64,000 nucleotides of DNA from Streptococcus oralis (GTDB lineage Bacteria; Bacillota; Bacilli; Lactobacillales; Streptococcaceae): contig NZ_CP046523.1 of the NCBI RefSeq assembly GCF_021497885.1, positions 62,001 through 126,000 on the forward strand, written 5' to 3'. Below are positions 24,373-33,014 of this stretch, in pieces. Position numbers and translations under genes: made by a program. The notes under the pieces were generated by a model. The model ran no database searches. It was not told where the DNA came from and worked only from the letters and a program-made list of their open reading frames with translations. Numbering within the stretch: position 1 is the first letter of the stretch; each line of letters opens with the position of its first letter.

Positions 24373-25752
24373 ATGTTATTCAAATCTTTTTTGGAAAAAA
24401 TCAGGACGACACTGGGACGTTTATCGCCAGCCCGTCGCATCTTTTTAAGTTTTGCCCTAGTAATCTTCTTGGGTTCTCTCCTTTTAAGTCTCCCCTTTGT
24501 GCAAGCAACAACGTCACAAGCGACCTACTTTGACCATCTCTTTACGACCGTGTCCATGGTCTGTGTGACAGGGCTCTTTACCCAGCCGGTAGCCTCTACT
24601 TACAATATATGGGGCCAGTTGATCTGTATGCTCTTGATCCAGATTGGCGGTTTGGGTCTCATGACCTTTATCGGAATCTTTTATATCCAAGGCAAGCAAA
24701 AGCTCAGTCTTCGTGGTCGTGAGACTATTCAAGAAAGTTTCAGTTATGGAGAAACCCAGTCTCTAAAGGACTTCATCCGCTCAATCTTTCTGACGACTTT
24801 TCTGGTGGAAGGAATTGGTGCCTTTCTCTTGAGTTTCCGCTTTATCCCCGAATTTGGCTGGGGGCGAGGGGTGTTAACCTCTGTCTTTTTGGCTGTTTCA
24901 GCTTTCTGTAATGCTGGATTTGATAATTTTGGAAGTACGAGTTTGGCAGCTTTTCAAACGGATCCCTTGATCAATCTAGTGATTGCTGGTTTGATTATCA
25001 CGGGTGGTCTAGGATTTATGGTCTGGTTTGACCTAGCGACCCAGATTGGGAAAAAGGAAAAACGTCGTCTTCGCTTTCATACCAAGTTGGTTCTCTTTTT
25101 AACGGCGGGAATTCTGCTCTTTGGAACCGTATCGACTTTGTTCATCGAGTGGAACAATCCTGGGACGATTGGAAATCTCAGCGCTCCAGAGAAACTACTG
25201 GTTAGTTTCTTCCAGACCGTCAGCATGAGAACGGCAGGTTTTGCCTCTATTGACTACACCCAGGCTCGACCGGTGACCTTGTTCATCTATATCCTACAGA
25301 TGTTTCTAGGAGGGGCGCCTGGAGGGACAGCAGGGGGGCTCAAGATTACGACCTTCTTTGTCTTGTTGGTCTTCGCTCGTAGCGAACTATTGGGCTTGCC
25401 TCATGCCAATGTGGCTCGGAGGACCATTGAACCCCGAACCGTGCAAAAATCTTTCAGTGTCTTTATTATCTTCTTGCTGACCTTCTTGCTGGGCTTGATC
25501 CTGCTAGGGATAACAGCAGAGGGAAATCCGCGTTTTATCTACCTCATGTTTGAGACCATTTCAGCCCTTGCGACAGTTGGGGTGACGGCAAATTTAACAC
25601 CAGAGCTAGGCAAGATAGCCCTCAGCATCGTTATGTTGCTGATGTTCATCGGCCGTATTGGTCCCTTGACACTACTGGTCAGTGTAGCGGAATACCAGCC
25701 AGACAAGAAAGATACGATTCACTATATGAAAGCAGATATCACTATCGGATAA
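24373..25752 (+). CDS. trkH: Potassium uptake protein TrkH
   Basis: A 459-residue membrane protein with the four-fold membrane-pore-membrane design of Trk/Ktr channels. Selectivity-loop segments appear at VSMVCVTGLFT, AFCNAGFDNFG, VSMRTAGFASIDY and ISALATVGVTANLTPELG. Together with the RCK protein encoded 13 nt downstream it imports K+. In S. pneumoniae the equivalent pair (TrkH with CabP) is inhibited by cyclic di-AMP. Confidence 0.93.
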   Translation: MLFKSFLEKIRTTLGRLSPARRIFLSFALVIFLGSLLLSLPFVQATTSQATYFDHLFTTVSMVCVTGLFTQPVASTYNIWGQLICMLLIQIGGLGLMTFIGIFYIQGKQKLSLRGRETIQESFSYGETQSLKDFIRSIFLTTFLVEGIGAFLLSFRFIPEFGWGRGVLTSVFLAVSAFCNAGFDNFGSTSLAAFQTDPLINLVIAGLIITGGLGFMVWFDLATQIGKKEKRRLRFHTKLVLFLTAGILLFGTVSTLFIEWNNPGTIGNLSAPEKLLVSFFQTVSMRTAGFASIDYTQARPVTLFIYILQMFLGGAPGGTAGGLKITTFFVLLVFARSELLGLPHANVARRTIEPRTVQKSFSVFIIFLLTFLLGLILLGITAEGNPRFIYLMFETISALATVGVTANLTPELGKIALSIVMLLMFIGRIGPLTLLVSVAEYQPDKKDTIHYMKADITIG

Positions 25753-25765
25753 GAAAGGAAGAACG

Positions 25766-26431
25766 ATGTCAGATCGGACAATTGGAATTTTAGGCTTGGG
25801 AATTTTTGGGAGCAGTGTTTTGGCTGCCCTAGCCAAGCATGACATGAATATCATTGCTATTGATGACCACGAGGAACGCATTAATCAATTTGAACCTGTG
25901 CTGGCGCGTGGAGTAGTTGGCGATATTACGGATGAAGAACTCCTTCTATCAGCGGGGATTGACACCTGTGATACTGTAGTTGTCGCAACGGGTGAAAATC
26001 TGGAGTCCAGTGTTCTCGCGGTTATGCACTGCAAGAGTCTAGGAGTGCCGACCGTCATTGCCAAGGTCAAAAGCCATACAGCTAAAAAAGTTTTAGAAAA
26101 AATCGGTGCGGACGCAGTCATCTCACCAGAGTTTGAAATGGGGCGCTCTTTAGCGCAGACAATCCTCTTTCATAACAGCGTGGATGTCTTTCAGCTGGAC
26201 AAGAATGTTTCGATTGTCGAGATGAAAATTCCCCAATCGTGGGCTGGTAAAAGCCTCAGTCAGTTAGATTTACGTGGGCGATACAACCTCAACGTACTAG
26301 GTTTTCGTGCCTACGAAAATGCTCCTCTAGATGTCCAATTCGGACCTAATGACCTCTTGCAGGCAGATGCCTACATCATGGCGGTCATTAATAACCAACA
26401 TTTGGATACCCTAGCTGAACTGAGTGAGTAG
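25766..26431 (+). CDS. cabP: RCK-domain K+ uptake regulator, CabP type (c-di-AMP binding)
   Basis: A 221-residue cytoplasmic gating subunit of TrkH. RCK_N (about residues 5-130) carries the nucleotide-binding GILGLGIFGSSVLAALAKHDMNIIAIDDHEERI; RCK_C (about 140-221) is the region where c-di-AMP binds in homologues. Located right after trkH as in pneumococcus, where CabP was identified as a c-di-AMP-binding partner of TrkH. Name given on synteny and family. Confidence 0.88.
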   Translation: MSDRTIGILGLGIFGSSVLAALAKHDMNIIAIDDHEERINQFEPVLARGVVGDITDEELLLSAGIDTCDTVVVATGENLESSVLAVMHCKSLGVPTVIAKVKSHTAKKVLEKIGADAVISPEFEMGRSLAQTILFHNSVDVFQLDKNVSIVEMKIPQSWAGKSLSQLDLRGRYNLNVLGFRAYENAPLDVQFGPNDLLQADAYIMAVINNQHLDTLAELSE

Positions 26432-26587
26432 GAGAGGAAGGGTACTCTCTTTCTAACAATTAACGAGTCAATATAAGTATTTTATAAGAGGGATTTAAGA
26501 AAAATTTTAACTTTTTCTTAATCCTTTTTAATTTTAGGAGATTATACTAGAGTCATCAAAAAAAAAGAAAACTCTAAGGAGAATCCT

Positions 26588-28675
26588 ATGAAATTCAATC
26601 CAAATCAGAGATATACTCGTTGGTCAATTCGCCGTCTTAGTGTCGGTGTTGCTTCAGTTGTTGTGGCTAGTGGCTTCTTTGTCCTAGTTGGTCAACCAAG
26701 TTCTGCACGTGCTGATGTCGTCAATCCGACCCCTGCCCAAGTCGTGCCAGACGCTGCTTCGGTGAGTGAAAAGAGCGACTTACCAGCAGAGGTTCTCAAA
26801 AAAGCAGTTGATGTAGCTCTTCCTTCAGAACAAGCAGACTCAGCACCTAAAGCAAGCTTGGATACTACAAGCTCTTCAGAAAAAGCGGACGCAACTGCTA
26901 AAGAGCCGGCAGTAGCGCCAAAAGAAGAAGTACAAGCACAACCTGACTCTAAGAAACAAACAGAAGATGCAGTTAAACCTGTGGAAAGTCCTGCGCCTAC
27001 AGTTTCTGGACAAGACCGTGAAGCTAGTGAAGCGCAACCAGCGACCACCCCAGCTGAAGTCCAAAAAGGTGTGGCTGACAATACAAAAGATACAGTGGAT
27101 GTCCCAGCCACTTACTTGGACAAGGCTAACTTCCCTGGTCCCTTCACAGCCGGTGTCAACCAAGTCATTCCATACGAATTCTTCGCTGGAGACGGCATGT
27201 TGACTCGCCTGATCTTGAAAGCATCTGATAAGGCTCCATGGTCAGACAACGGAACAGCTAAAAATCCCGCTCTCCCACCAGTAGAGAAATTGGGCAAAGG
27301 CCTTTACTTCTACGAAGTGGATTTGGCAGGCACCCAAGGAAAATCTGACAAAGAGTTGCTTGACCTTTTGAAACAAAATGGTACACAAAGCTATAAAGCT
27401 ACTATCAAGGTGTACGGTGCGAAAGATGGCAAACCTGACTTAACTAATCTGGTAGCGACTAAAAATTTGGATGTCAACTTGAATGGTTTGACCACCCCAG
27501 CTGAAGTTCAAAAAGGTGTGGCTGACAACACCAAAGACACAGTAGATGTCCCAGCTAGCTACCTTGACAAAGCCAATTTCCCAGGACCATTTACAGCTGG
27601 TGTCAATCAAGTCATTCCATACGAATTCTTCGCTGGAGATGGCATGTTGACTCGTCTGATCTTGAAAGCTTCAGACAAAGCTCCATGGTCAGACAATGGA
27701 ACGGCTAAAAATCCAGCTCTCCCACCAGTAGAAAAATTGGGCAAAGGCCTTTACTTCTACGAAGTGGATTTAGCAGGCACTCAAGGAAAATCTGACAAAG
27801 AGCTGCTTGACCTCTTGAAACAAAATGGTACACAAAGCTATAAAGCTACTATCAAGGTGTACGGTGCGAAAGACGGCAAGCCTGACTTAACTAACCTCAT
27901 AGCGACTAAAGATTTGACTGTTAATTTGAATGGCTTGACCACACCAAATCAGGTCAAAGAGTCTGTTGTTAACAATGTCAAAGACATGATTGATGTTCCA
28001 GCTAGCTACCTTGATAAGGCTAAGGTTCCTGGACCTTTCTTGGCCGGTGTCAACCAAGTTATTCCATACGAAGCTTTTGGTGGAGATGGTATGTTGACTC
28101 GCCTCTTGTTAAAAGCCTCAGACAAAGCTCCATGGTCTGACAATGGAACAGCGAAGAACCCAGCGCTATTGCCACTTGAAGGCTTGGCTAAAGGTCAATA
28201 TTTCTACGAAGTGGATTTGAATGGCAATACGGTTGGCAAAGATGGTCAGGCCTTGCTGGATCAACTTCGAGCTAACGGAACACATACATACCTAGCTACT
28301 GTTAAAGTCTATGGCTCTAAAGATGGCAAACCTGATTTGACCAATCTGATTGCTACTCGTCAAGTAACGATTCAGCTTCGTGGAAAAGAAATGGCGACAA
28401 TACCATCTCAACAAGGTCAGATGAATACGAAGCCTTCTGAAACAGGCTCTACAGGTACAACTGAGGGTATGATGGGTACAAATCACCATATGTCAGATAT
28501 GAAAGTAGATCAACCAGCTTCTAGCCCAATGGCTAATATGATGAAAAAAGATGATAAAGCGATGTTACCAAATACTGGGGAAGCTAAAACGGCTACAGCT
28601 GGCCTTGGTATCTTTGGTCTAGCCTTGGCAGGTCTTGTTGGACTTTTGGGTTTGACAACCAAACGAGAAGATTAA
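26588..28675 (+). CDS. pavB: PavB-like LPXTG surface adhesin with three SSURE repeats
   Basis: A 695-residue cell-wall protein. YSIRK-type signal peptide (RYTRWSIRRLSVGVASVVVASGFFVL), an acidic Ala/Ser/Pro-rich stalk to about residue 150, three streptococcal surface repeats of 149 residues each (about 153-301, 302-450, 451-599), a Met/His-rich linker, then LPNTGE, a hydrophobic span and the KRED tail for sortase A anchoring. PavB of pneumococcus binds fibronectin and plasminogen via these repeats and varies in repeat number. It is immediately upstream of TCS08, which in pneumococcus controls pavB. Repeats 1 and 2 differ at about four residues; repeat 3 is more diverged. Confidence 0.9.
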   Translation: MKFNPNQRYTRWSIRRLSVGVASVVVASGFFVLVGQPSSARADVVNPTPAQVVPDAASVSEKSDLPAEVLKKAVDVALPSEQADSAPKASLDTTSSSEKADATAKEPAVAPKEEVQAQPDSKKQTEDAVKPVESPAPTVSGQDREASEAQPATTPAEVQKGVADNTKDTVDVPATYLDKANFPGPFTAGVNQVIPYEFFAGDGMLTRLILKASDKAPWSDNGTAKNPALPPVEKLGKGLYFYEVDLAGTQGKSDKELLDLLKQNGTQSYKATIKVYGAKDGKPDLTNLVATKNLDVNLNGLTTPAEVQKGVADNTKDTVDVPASYLDKANFPGPFTAGVNQVIPYEFFAGDGMLTRLILKASDKAPWSDNGTAKNPALPPVEKLGKGLYFYEVDLAGTQGKSDKELLDLLKQNGTQSYKATIKVYGAKDGKPDLTNLIATKDLTVNLNGLTTPNQVKESVVNNVKDMIDVPASYLDKAKVPGPFLAGVNQVIPYEAFGGDGMLTRLLLKASDKAPWSDNGTAKNPALLPLEGLAKGQYFYEVDLNGNTVGKDGQALLDQLRANGTHTYLATVKVYGSKDGKPDLTNLIATRQVTIQLRGKEMATIPSQQGQMNTKPSETGSTGTTEGMMGTNHHMSDMKVDQPASSPMANMMKKDDKAMLPNTGEAKTATAGLGIFGLALAGLVGLLGLTTKRED
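27044..28384 (+). repeat. Three tandem 447-bp SSURE repeats in pavB
   Basis: Repeat starts at 27044, 27491 and 27938 are exactly 447 nt apart. Each begins with Thr-Thr-Pro and holds the YLDKA..PGPF.AGVNQVIPYE core and the KVYG(A/S)KDGKPDLTNL end. Copies 1 and 2 are nearly identical at DNA level, a substrate for recombination. Confidence 0.93.
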
Positions 28676-28705
28676 GATTCAAATCACTTAAACATTAGAG
28701 AAAAT

Positions 28706-28738
28706 AGTGTTATACTAAAGCAAGTATAACACTGTTTT
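28706..28738 (+). terminator. Terminator between pavB and TCS08
   Basis: Perfect 10-bp stem AGTGTTATAC / GTATAACACT with an 8-nt loop and a T5 tail. A possible -10 (TATACT) for the TCS08 genes lies inside its left arm, so the hairpin may also influence their promoter. Confidence 0.8.
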
Positions 28739-28755
28739 TATCGAAGGAGTGTCAG

Positions 28756-29454
28756 ATGAAAAAGACAATTTTGCTGGTTGATGATGAGATAGATATTTTA
28801 GATATTCAAAACCGCTATCTTTTACAAGCAGGTTACGATGTTTTGGTCGCCCATGATGGTAAGGAGGGATTAGAACTTTTCAGAAAAAAATCTATTGACC
28901 TTATTATCACAGATATCATGATGCCCAATATGGATGGCTATGATTTTATCAGTGAAGTTCAGTATATCGCTCCGGATCAACCCTTCCTCTTTACAACTGC
29001 TAAGACAAGCGAACAGGATAAGATTTATGGATTAAGTTTGGGGGCAGATGATTTTATAGTCAAACCCTTTAGCCCACGCGAATTGGTTTTAAGAGTGAAT
29101 AATATCTTGCGTCGCCTTAGCCGTGGAGGAGAGACAGAACAGATCGAGTTTGGTGACTTGGTAATCAACCATGTGACTCATGAGGTCCGCATTGGGGAGC
29201 AACCTTTGGAATTGACAGTAAAATCCTTTGAACTTCTATGGATATTAGCCAGCAATCCCGAGAGAGTCTTTTCAAAGACGGAACTTTACGAGAAGGTATG
29301 GCAAGAGGACTATGTGGATGATACCAATACACTCAATGTTCATATCCATGCTTTGAGGCAAGAGTTGACCAAGTATACAAATTCAAATGCTCCTGCTATC
29401 AAAACTGTCTGGGGTTTGGGCTATAAGATGGAAAGACCAAGAGGTAGAAAATGA
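28756..29454 (+). CDS. rr08: Response regulator, TCS08 (SaeR-like)
   Basis: A 232-residue OmpR/PhoB-type regulator. The receiver has phosphoacceptor Asp53 in IITDIMMPNMDG and Lys in DDFIVKPFSPREL; the C-terminal winged helix contains LTVKSFELLWILASNPERVFSKTELYEKVW and WGLGYKME. Overlaps the kinase start by 4 nt. Position between a PavB-type adhesin and rpsD is that of pneumococcal TCS08, which regulates pavB, pilus and metabolic genes. Confidence 0.92.
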   Translation: MKKTILLVDDEIDILDIQNRYLLQAGYDVLVAHDGKEGLELFRKKSIDLIITDIMMPNMDGYDFISEVQYIAPDQPFLFTTAKTSEQDKIYGLSLGADDFIVKPFSPRELVLRVNNILRRLSRGGETEQIEFGDLVINHVTHEVRIGEQPLELTVKSFELLWILASNPERVFSKTELYEKVWQEDYVDDTNTLNVHIHALRQELTKYTNSNAPAIKTVWGLGYKMERPRGRK

Positions 29455-30485
29455 AATTAAGAAACTATATTTTAGTGGGGTATCTAGTGTCGACTCTACT
29501 AACGATTTTGGTCGTTTTTTGGGCAGTCCAACGAATGTTGATTGAGAAAAGTGAAGTTTACTTTCTAGTTGGAATGACCTTGATTGCTAGTTTCATTGGC
29601 GCTGCAGTGAGCATCTTTCTTTTGTCGCCAGTGTTCTCTTCTCTGAAACACTTGAAAAAACAAGCTCAGGATATAGCCAGCAAGGATTTCAGCACAGAAA
29701 TTGAAACCAAAGGACCATTAGAATTTCAAGAGCTGGGACAGGCTTTTAATGATATGTCCCACAATTTGCAGGCTACCTTTCAATCACTTGATGAGAGCGA
29801 GCAAGAAAAGAGAATGATGATTGCGCAGCTCTCTCACGATATTAAAACTCCCATTACCTCCATTCAGGTTACTGTTGAGGGAATTCTAGATGGAGTGATC
29901 AAGGAAGAGGAGCGGCTCCACTACTTAACCACGATTGGTCGGCAAACTGAGCGTCTAAACAAGCTAGTAGAGGAATTGGATGTTTTGACTCTTAACACAC
30001 AACCTCAAGAAACTGCTGATGAAGAAGTCGAAGAGGTCTTTTTAGACCAGTTGCTGATTGAGTCAATGAGTGAATTTCAACTCCAGATTGAACAAGAGGA
30101 GCGGGATGTTTACATTCAAGTGTCACCTGAGTCGGCGAAAATCAAGAGCCATTCTGACAAACTCTCTCGCATTTTAGTTAATTTGTTAAACAATGCCTTT
30201 AAATATTCAGAACCAGGAACCAGAATCGAGGTTCTTGCCCAATTAACAGAACAAGAGCTGACAATCAGTGTGAAAGACGAGGGCCAGGGGATCCTTCCTG
30301 AGGATTTGGGAAAGATCTTTAAACGACTTTATCGTGTAGAAACTTCGCGCAATATGAAAACAGGGGGTCATGGCTTAGGTCTTGCGATTGCACGAGAACT
30401 AGCCCATCAGCTTGGCGGCGAAATCACAGCAGAAAGCCAGTATGGCTTAGGAAGCAAGTTTACATTCAGCCTTAATTTGAAATAA
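29451..30485 (+). CDS. hk08: Sensor histidine kinase, TCS08 (SaeS-like)
   Basis: A 344-residue kinase with two TM helices (about 7-28 and 37-59) separated by only a few residues, so an intramembrane-sensing layout with almost no extracellular domain. HAMP follows, then HisKA with His129 in QLSHDIKTPITSI, and ATPase motifs LLNNAFKYSEPG and GHGLGLAIARELA. The short sensor loop suggests response to membrane or partner-protein signals rather than a direct ligand. Confidence 0.9.
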   Translation: MKLRNYILVGYLVSTLLTILVVFWAVQRMLIEKSEVYFLVGMTLIASFIGAAVSIFLLSPVFSSLKHLKKQAQDIASKDFSTEIETKGPLEFQELGQAFNDMSHNLQATFQSLDESEQEKRMMIAQLSHDIKTPITSIQVTVEGILDGVIKEEERLHYLTTIGRQTERLNKLVEELDVLTLNTQPQETADEEVEEVFLDQLLIESMSEFQLQIEQEERDVYIQVSPESAKIKSHSDKLSRILVNLLNNAFKYSEPGTRIEVLAQLTEQELTISVKDEGQGILPEDLGKIFKRLYRVETSRNMKTGGHGLGLAIARELAHQLGGEITAESQYGLGSKFTFSLNLK

Positions 30486-30499
30486 AGTCGTAAAATCCC

Positions 30500-30686
30500 T
30501 TTACAAATCTAGCTTTTCATGGTACAATAGCCTTTGTGTGAAATAGCAGCAGGAAAGCATGAAGCTCGTCAACAGGTGTCTTATGACAAGTAACCTTGGC
30601 TGTTTAGGCGAAGGGCATCTGCACGAATCAGGGCTTTCTAAGTGACTATTTCCGCCAAATATTATTTATATCAGGAGGACATACAT
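30500..30686 (+). promoter_or_regulatory. rpsD promoter and structured 5' leader
   Basis: -35 TTTACA (30500-30505) and -10 TACAAT (30523-30528), spacing 17, give a leader of about 150 nt before rpsD. The leader is GC-richer than nearby spacers and has several self-complementary segments (AAGCATGAAGC; GCAC...; AGGGC). Ribosomal protein S4 represses its own mRNA through such a leader in other Firmicutes; the same is proposed here without a verified fold. Confidence 0.55.
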
Positions 30687-31298
30687 ATGTCACGTTATAC
30701 AGGACCATCTTGGAAACAAGCTCGTCGCCTTGGCCTTTCACTTACAGGTACAGGTAAAGAATTGGCACGTCGTAACTACGTACCAGGACAACACGGACCA
30801 AACAACCGTTCTAAATTGTCAGAATACGGTTTGCAATTGGCTGAAAAACAAAAACTTCGTTTCACTTACGGTGTAGGTGAAAAACAATTCCGTAACTTGT
30901 TCGTACAAGCTACAAAAATCAAAGGCGGAATCCTAGGTTTCAACTTCATGCTTCTTTTGGAACGTCGTTTGGATAACGTTGTTTACCGTCTTGGTCTTGC
31001 GACTACTCGTCGTCAAGCTCGTCAATTCGTAAACCACGGTCACATCCTTGTTGACGGAAAACGCGTTGATATCCCATCATACCGCGTAACTCCAGGTCAA
31101 GTGATCTCAGTTCGTGAAAAATCATTGAAAGTTCCAGCAATCCTTGAAGCAGTAGAAGCTACTCTTGGACGTCCAGCATTCGTATCATTCGACGCTGAAA
31201 AATTGGAAGGTTCATTGACTCGCTTGCCAGAACGCGACGAAATCAACCCAGAAATCAACGAAGCACTTGTCGTTGAATTCTACAACAAAATGCTTTAA
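30687..31298 (+). CDS. rpsD: 30S ribosomal protein S4
   Basis: The normal length of 203 residues for primary 16S rRNA-binding protein S4. N-terminus [26 protein letters not shown], then the S4 RNA-binding domain ([41 protein letters not shown]). No zinc-finger cysteines. Start at 30687 follows AGGAGG; an in-frame ATG at 30642 lies in the leader. Codon use is strongly biased, as expected for a highly expressed gene. Confidence 0.97.
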   Translation: MSRYTGPSWKQARRLGLSLTGTGKELARRNYVPGQHGPNNRSKLSEYGLQLAEKQKLRFTYGVGEKQFRNLFVQATKIKGGILGFNFMLLLERRLDNVVYRLGLATTRRQARQFVNHGHILVDGKRVDIPSYRVTPGQVISVREKSLKVPAILEAVEATLGRPAFVSFDAEKLEGSLTRLPERDEINPEINEALVVEFYNKML

Positions 31299-31317
31299 TT
31301 TTAAGAAATATCTTACG

Positions 31318-31345
31318 AAAAGCCTACAACAGTGGGCTTTTTGCT
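31318..31345 (+). terminator. Intrinsic terminator after rpsD
   Basis: Stem AAAAGCC / GGCTTTT with a T-rich tail, about 20 nt after the stop. Confidence 0.75.
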
Positions 31346-31390
31346 TTGTCTTAAAAAACTATAGAACACTTATTAACTGTGAAGGAGGAT

Positions 31391-31424
31391 AAAAAAATTC
31401 CCTGCATATTGAAATTGCAAGGAA
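31391..31424 (-). terminator. Intrinsic terminator of the HXXEE gene
   Basis: On the minus strand stem TTCCTTGCA / TGCAGGGAA (one mismatch) followed by T7. Begins 7 nt beyond the stop codon. Confidence 0.75.
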
Positions 31425-31430
31425 CTTTTG

Positions 31431-31949
31431 TTAATGGTAATGGGCAAGCCAGGCGGAATACTTTCTCCCAAGCCAGAGAGCAAAGAGGAGATTGATGACG
31501 ACAATGCCTGAACCGACCAGTGAAAATAGGAAAAATTCGCTAGTCGAAACCTGCCACAAATGTACGATGTCTGTAATCAAATAAGCACTGACAGGAAAAC
31601 AGAGGACAGAAGTAATCAGAGCAGGAATATACTTGCGAAGAAGGATTGATTGTCCGATATGGAGCAAGAGATGAAGCGCAAAGGCTACAAATCCCCCTAA
31701 CCAAACCAATTCGAGCGCTCTAGATTGAGTAACATATGCTAAGAAAGTGATGGATAAGACAAGGATGAATTCCTCAAAAACAGCGAGGGCAAATCCCTCT
31801 GTTGTAATTCCTTTGTGGATCTTGAGAATAGTTGGAGCCTTTTGGGCCAGCAAGGTTTCGTTGAAATGAATCCAAGGGACAAGACCGATAATTTCTTCCA
31901 TATCGTGAAAGATAAAAAGTGGAGGAAACATCAAAAGATAAAACGCCAT
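31431..31949 (-). CDS. HXXEE-domain integral membrane protein
   Basis: A 172-residue protein with about five hydrophobic helices. The family motif is at residues 14-18 (FIFHDMEEIIGL, i.e. His-Asp-Met-Glu-Glu), with a later HLLLHIGQS histidine cluster; these polar residues in helices suggest a metal site, but function is unknown for the family. AGGAGA precedes the ATG. A gene of this family follows rpsD in pneumococcus too. Its leader contains a terminator-like hairpin (see separate entry). Confidence 0.82.
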   Translation of the reverse strand: MAFYLLMFPPLFIFHDMEEIIGLVPWIHFNETLLAQKAPTILKIHKGITTEGFALAVFEEFILVLSITFLAYVTQSRALELVWLGGFVAFALHLLLHIGQSILLRKYIPALITSVLCFPVSAYLITDIVHLWQVSTSEFFLFSLVGSGIVVINLLFALWLGRKYSAWLAHYH

Positions 31950-31992
31950 AAATCTCTCCTGAAAAGCTAAAGACTGCCAGCCAATAAAGCAA

Positions 31993-32075
31993 AAAACGCC
32001 CAGTAAGGCGTTTTAAGTTAGGTATGCTTATTTAATCTGTAAAAATAAAATAATACGCCTATAAAACTTATTATA
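31993..32075 (-). promoter_or_regulatory. Promoter and possible attenuator leader of the HXXEE gene
   Basis: On the minus strand TG-G-TATAAT (TATAAT 32070-32075), with TTAGAA 17 nt upstream, predicts a start near 32063. A terminator-like hairpin (AAAACGCC / GGCGTTTT plus further T) at 31993-32014 lies inside the leader, 43 nt before the start codon. The first transcribed bases include AGGCGT (32055-32060), complementary to ACGCCT (32006-32011) in the terminator's ascending arm, so an alternative pairing could prevent termination. The rest of the 31950-32358 spacer shows nothing else. Confidence 0.45.
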
Positions 32076-32358
32076 CCAGACTTTAAGACCATTTCTAAGA
32101 AAAAGGTAGTGAAAAAGGTAGAGATTGGAATATTATTAAAAATTTCAGTTAAATATAGTACGATATCGTTTTACCTATTACACACAGCTTCATCTTATTT
32201 CTTAGAAATCAGTTTAATACAAGATATTTCAAGATAAGTGAAAATCACTCCATAATTTATGAAAATCTAATTAATATTGATCAATAGAAGTGATTCCCTT
32301 TATTATTTTTCACACAATATCTCTAAAATAAATTCAAGCGAAATTATCTTAATCTTTT

Positions 32359-33012
32359 TTAATCTAGTTTTTCAATACCGAAATGTACTACACGTTTAAA
32401 TTTCCCAACACTAATATTTAACGTATTCACCGTACTTCCTATTGTTTTTGAACTAACAGATTCTTTCTTTTTAGAATACTCCTCGCTGATACTTTTTGAA
32501 GTCATATAGACTTTATTTGAAACTCGATTCATATTATTAATTACTAAATTAACGGTTGATATAATAGCTAATAATACTTGAGAAAGATATATTACTCTCA
32601 AAACTTCTAATGTTGTATTAGATATTTTTACAATAAGCATTAATCTCATTATTGAAAAAAATAATGCTACAAGCCACATCAACGACGGAAATAAATAATT
32701 TGTTAAATATTTATAGTAGGTTATTCCATTGTTTCTTAAATAAAATTTTGCAAAGTCATCAAGAGTATACACCTCCCTACCAAAGGTATACATTGATAGT
32801 ACTAAGGCTAATGACGAGATAGCAAGAAAAATATACTGATTTGTCTGATAGATTTTTAAATCAACATCAATCACATGAATAGGCATACAAAACTTAATAG
32901 CAGTTATAATGCACAAAAAAATACCATAAGCTATCCAAAGTTCTTTTGGAAGTATATCATTTTTCGATAACCAAATAATTTTTAACGGATTTCTTTCTGG
33001 CTTTTGTAACAT
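32359..33012 (-). CDS. Four-TM membrane protein, uncharacterised, paired with upstream gene
   Basis: A 217-residue protein with four predicted TM helices (about residues 23-43, 56-76, 108-128 and 138-160) and a basic/serine-rich cytoplasmic tail of about 55 residues (VSNKVYMTSKSISEEYSKKKESVSSKT...). No family recognised. It begins 2 nt after the stop of the 33015-34025 gene, so the two are certainly coupled. AT-rich, minus strand, within a region holding restriction-type genes. A membrane protein paired with a soluble protein recalls two-gene defence designs such as Kiwa, but no sequence evidence links it to any of them. Confidence 0.6.
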   Translation of the reverse strand: MLQKPERNPLKIIWLSKNDILPKELWIAYGIFLCIITAIKFCMPIHVIDVDLKIYQTNQYIFLAISSLALVLSMYTFGREVYTLDDFAKFYLRNNGITYYKYLTNYLFPSLMWLVALFFSIMRLMLIVKISNTTLEVLRVIYLSQVLLAIISTVNLVINNMNRVSNKVYMTSKSISEEYSKKKESVSSKTIGSTVNTLNISVGKFKRVVHFGIEKLD

Positions 33013-33014
33013 AT

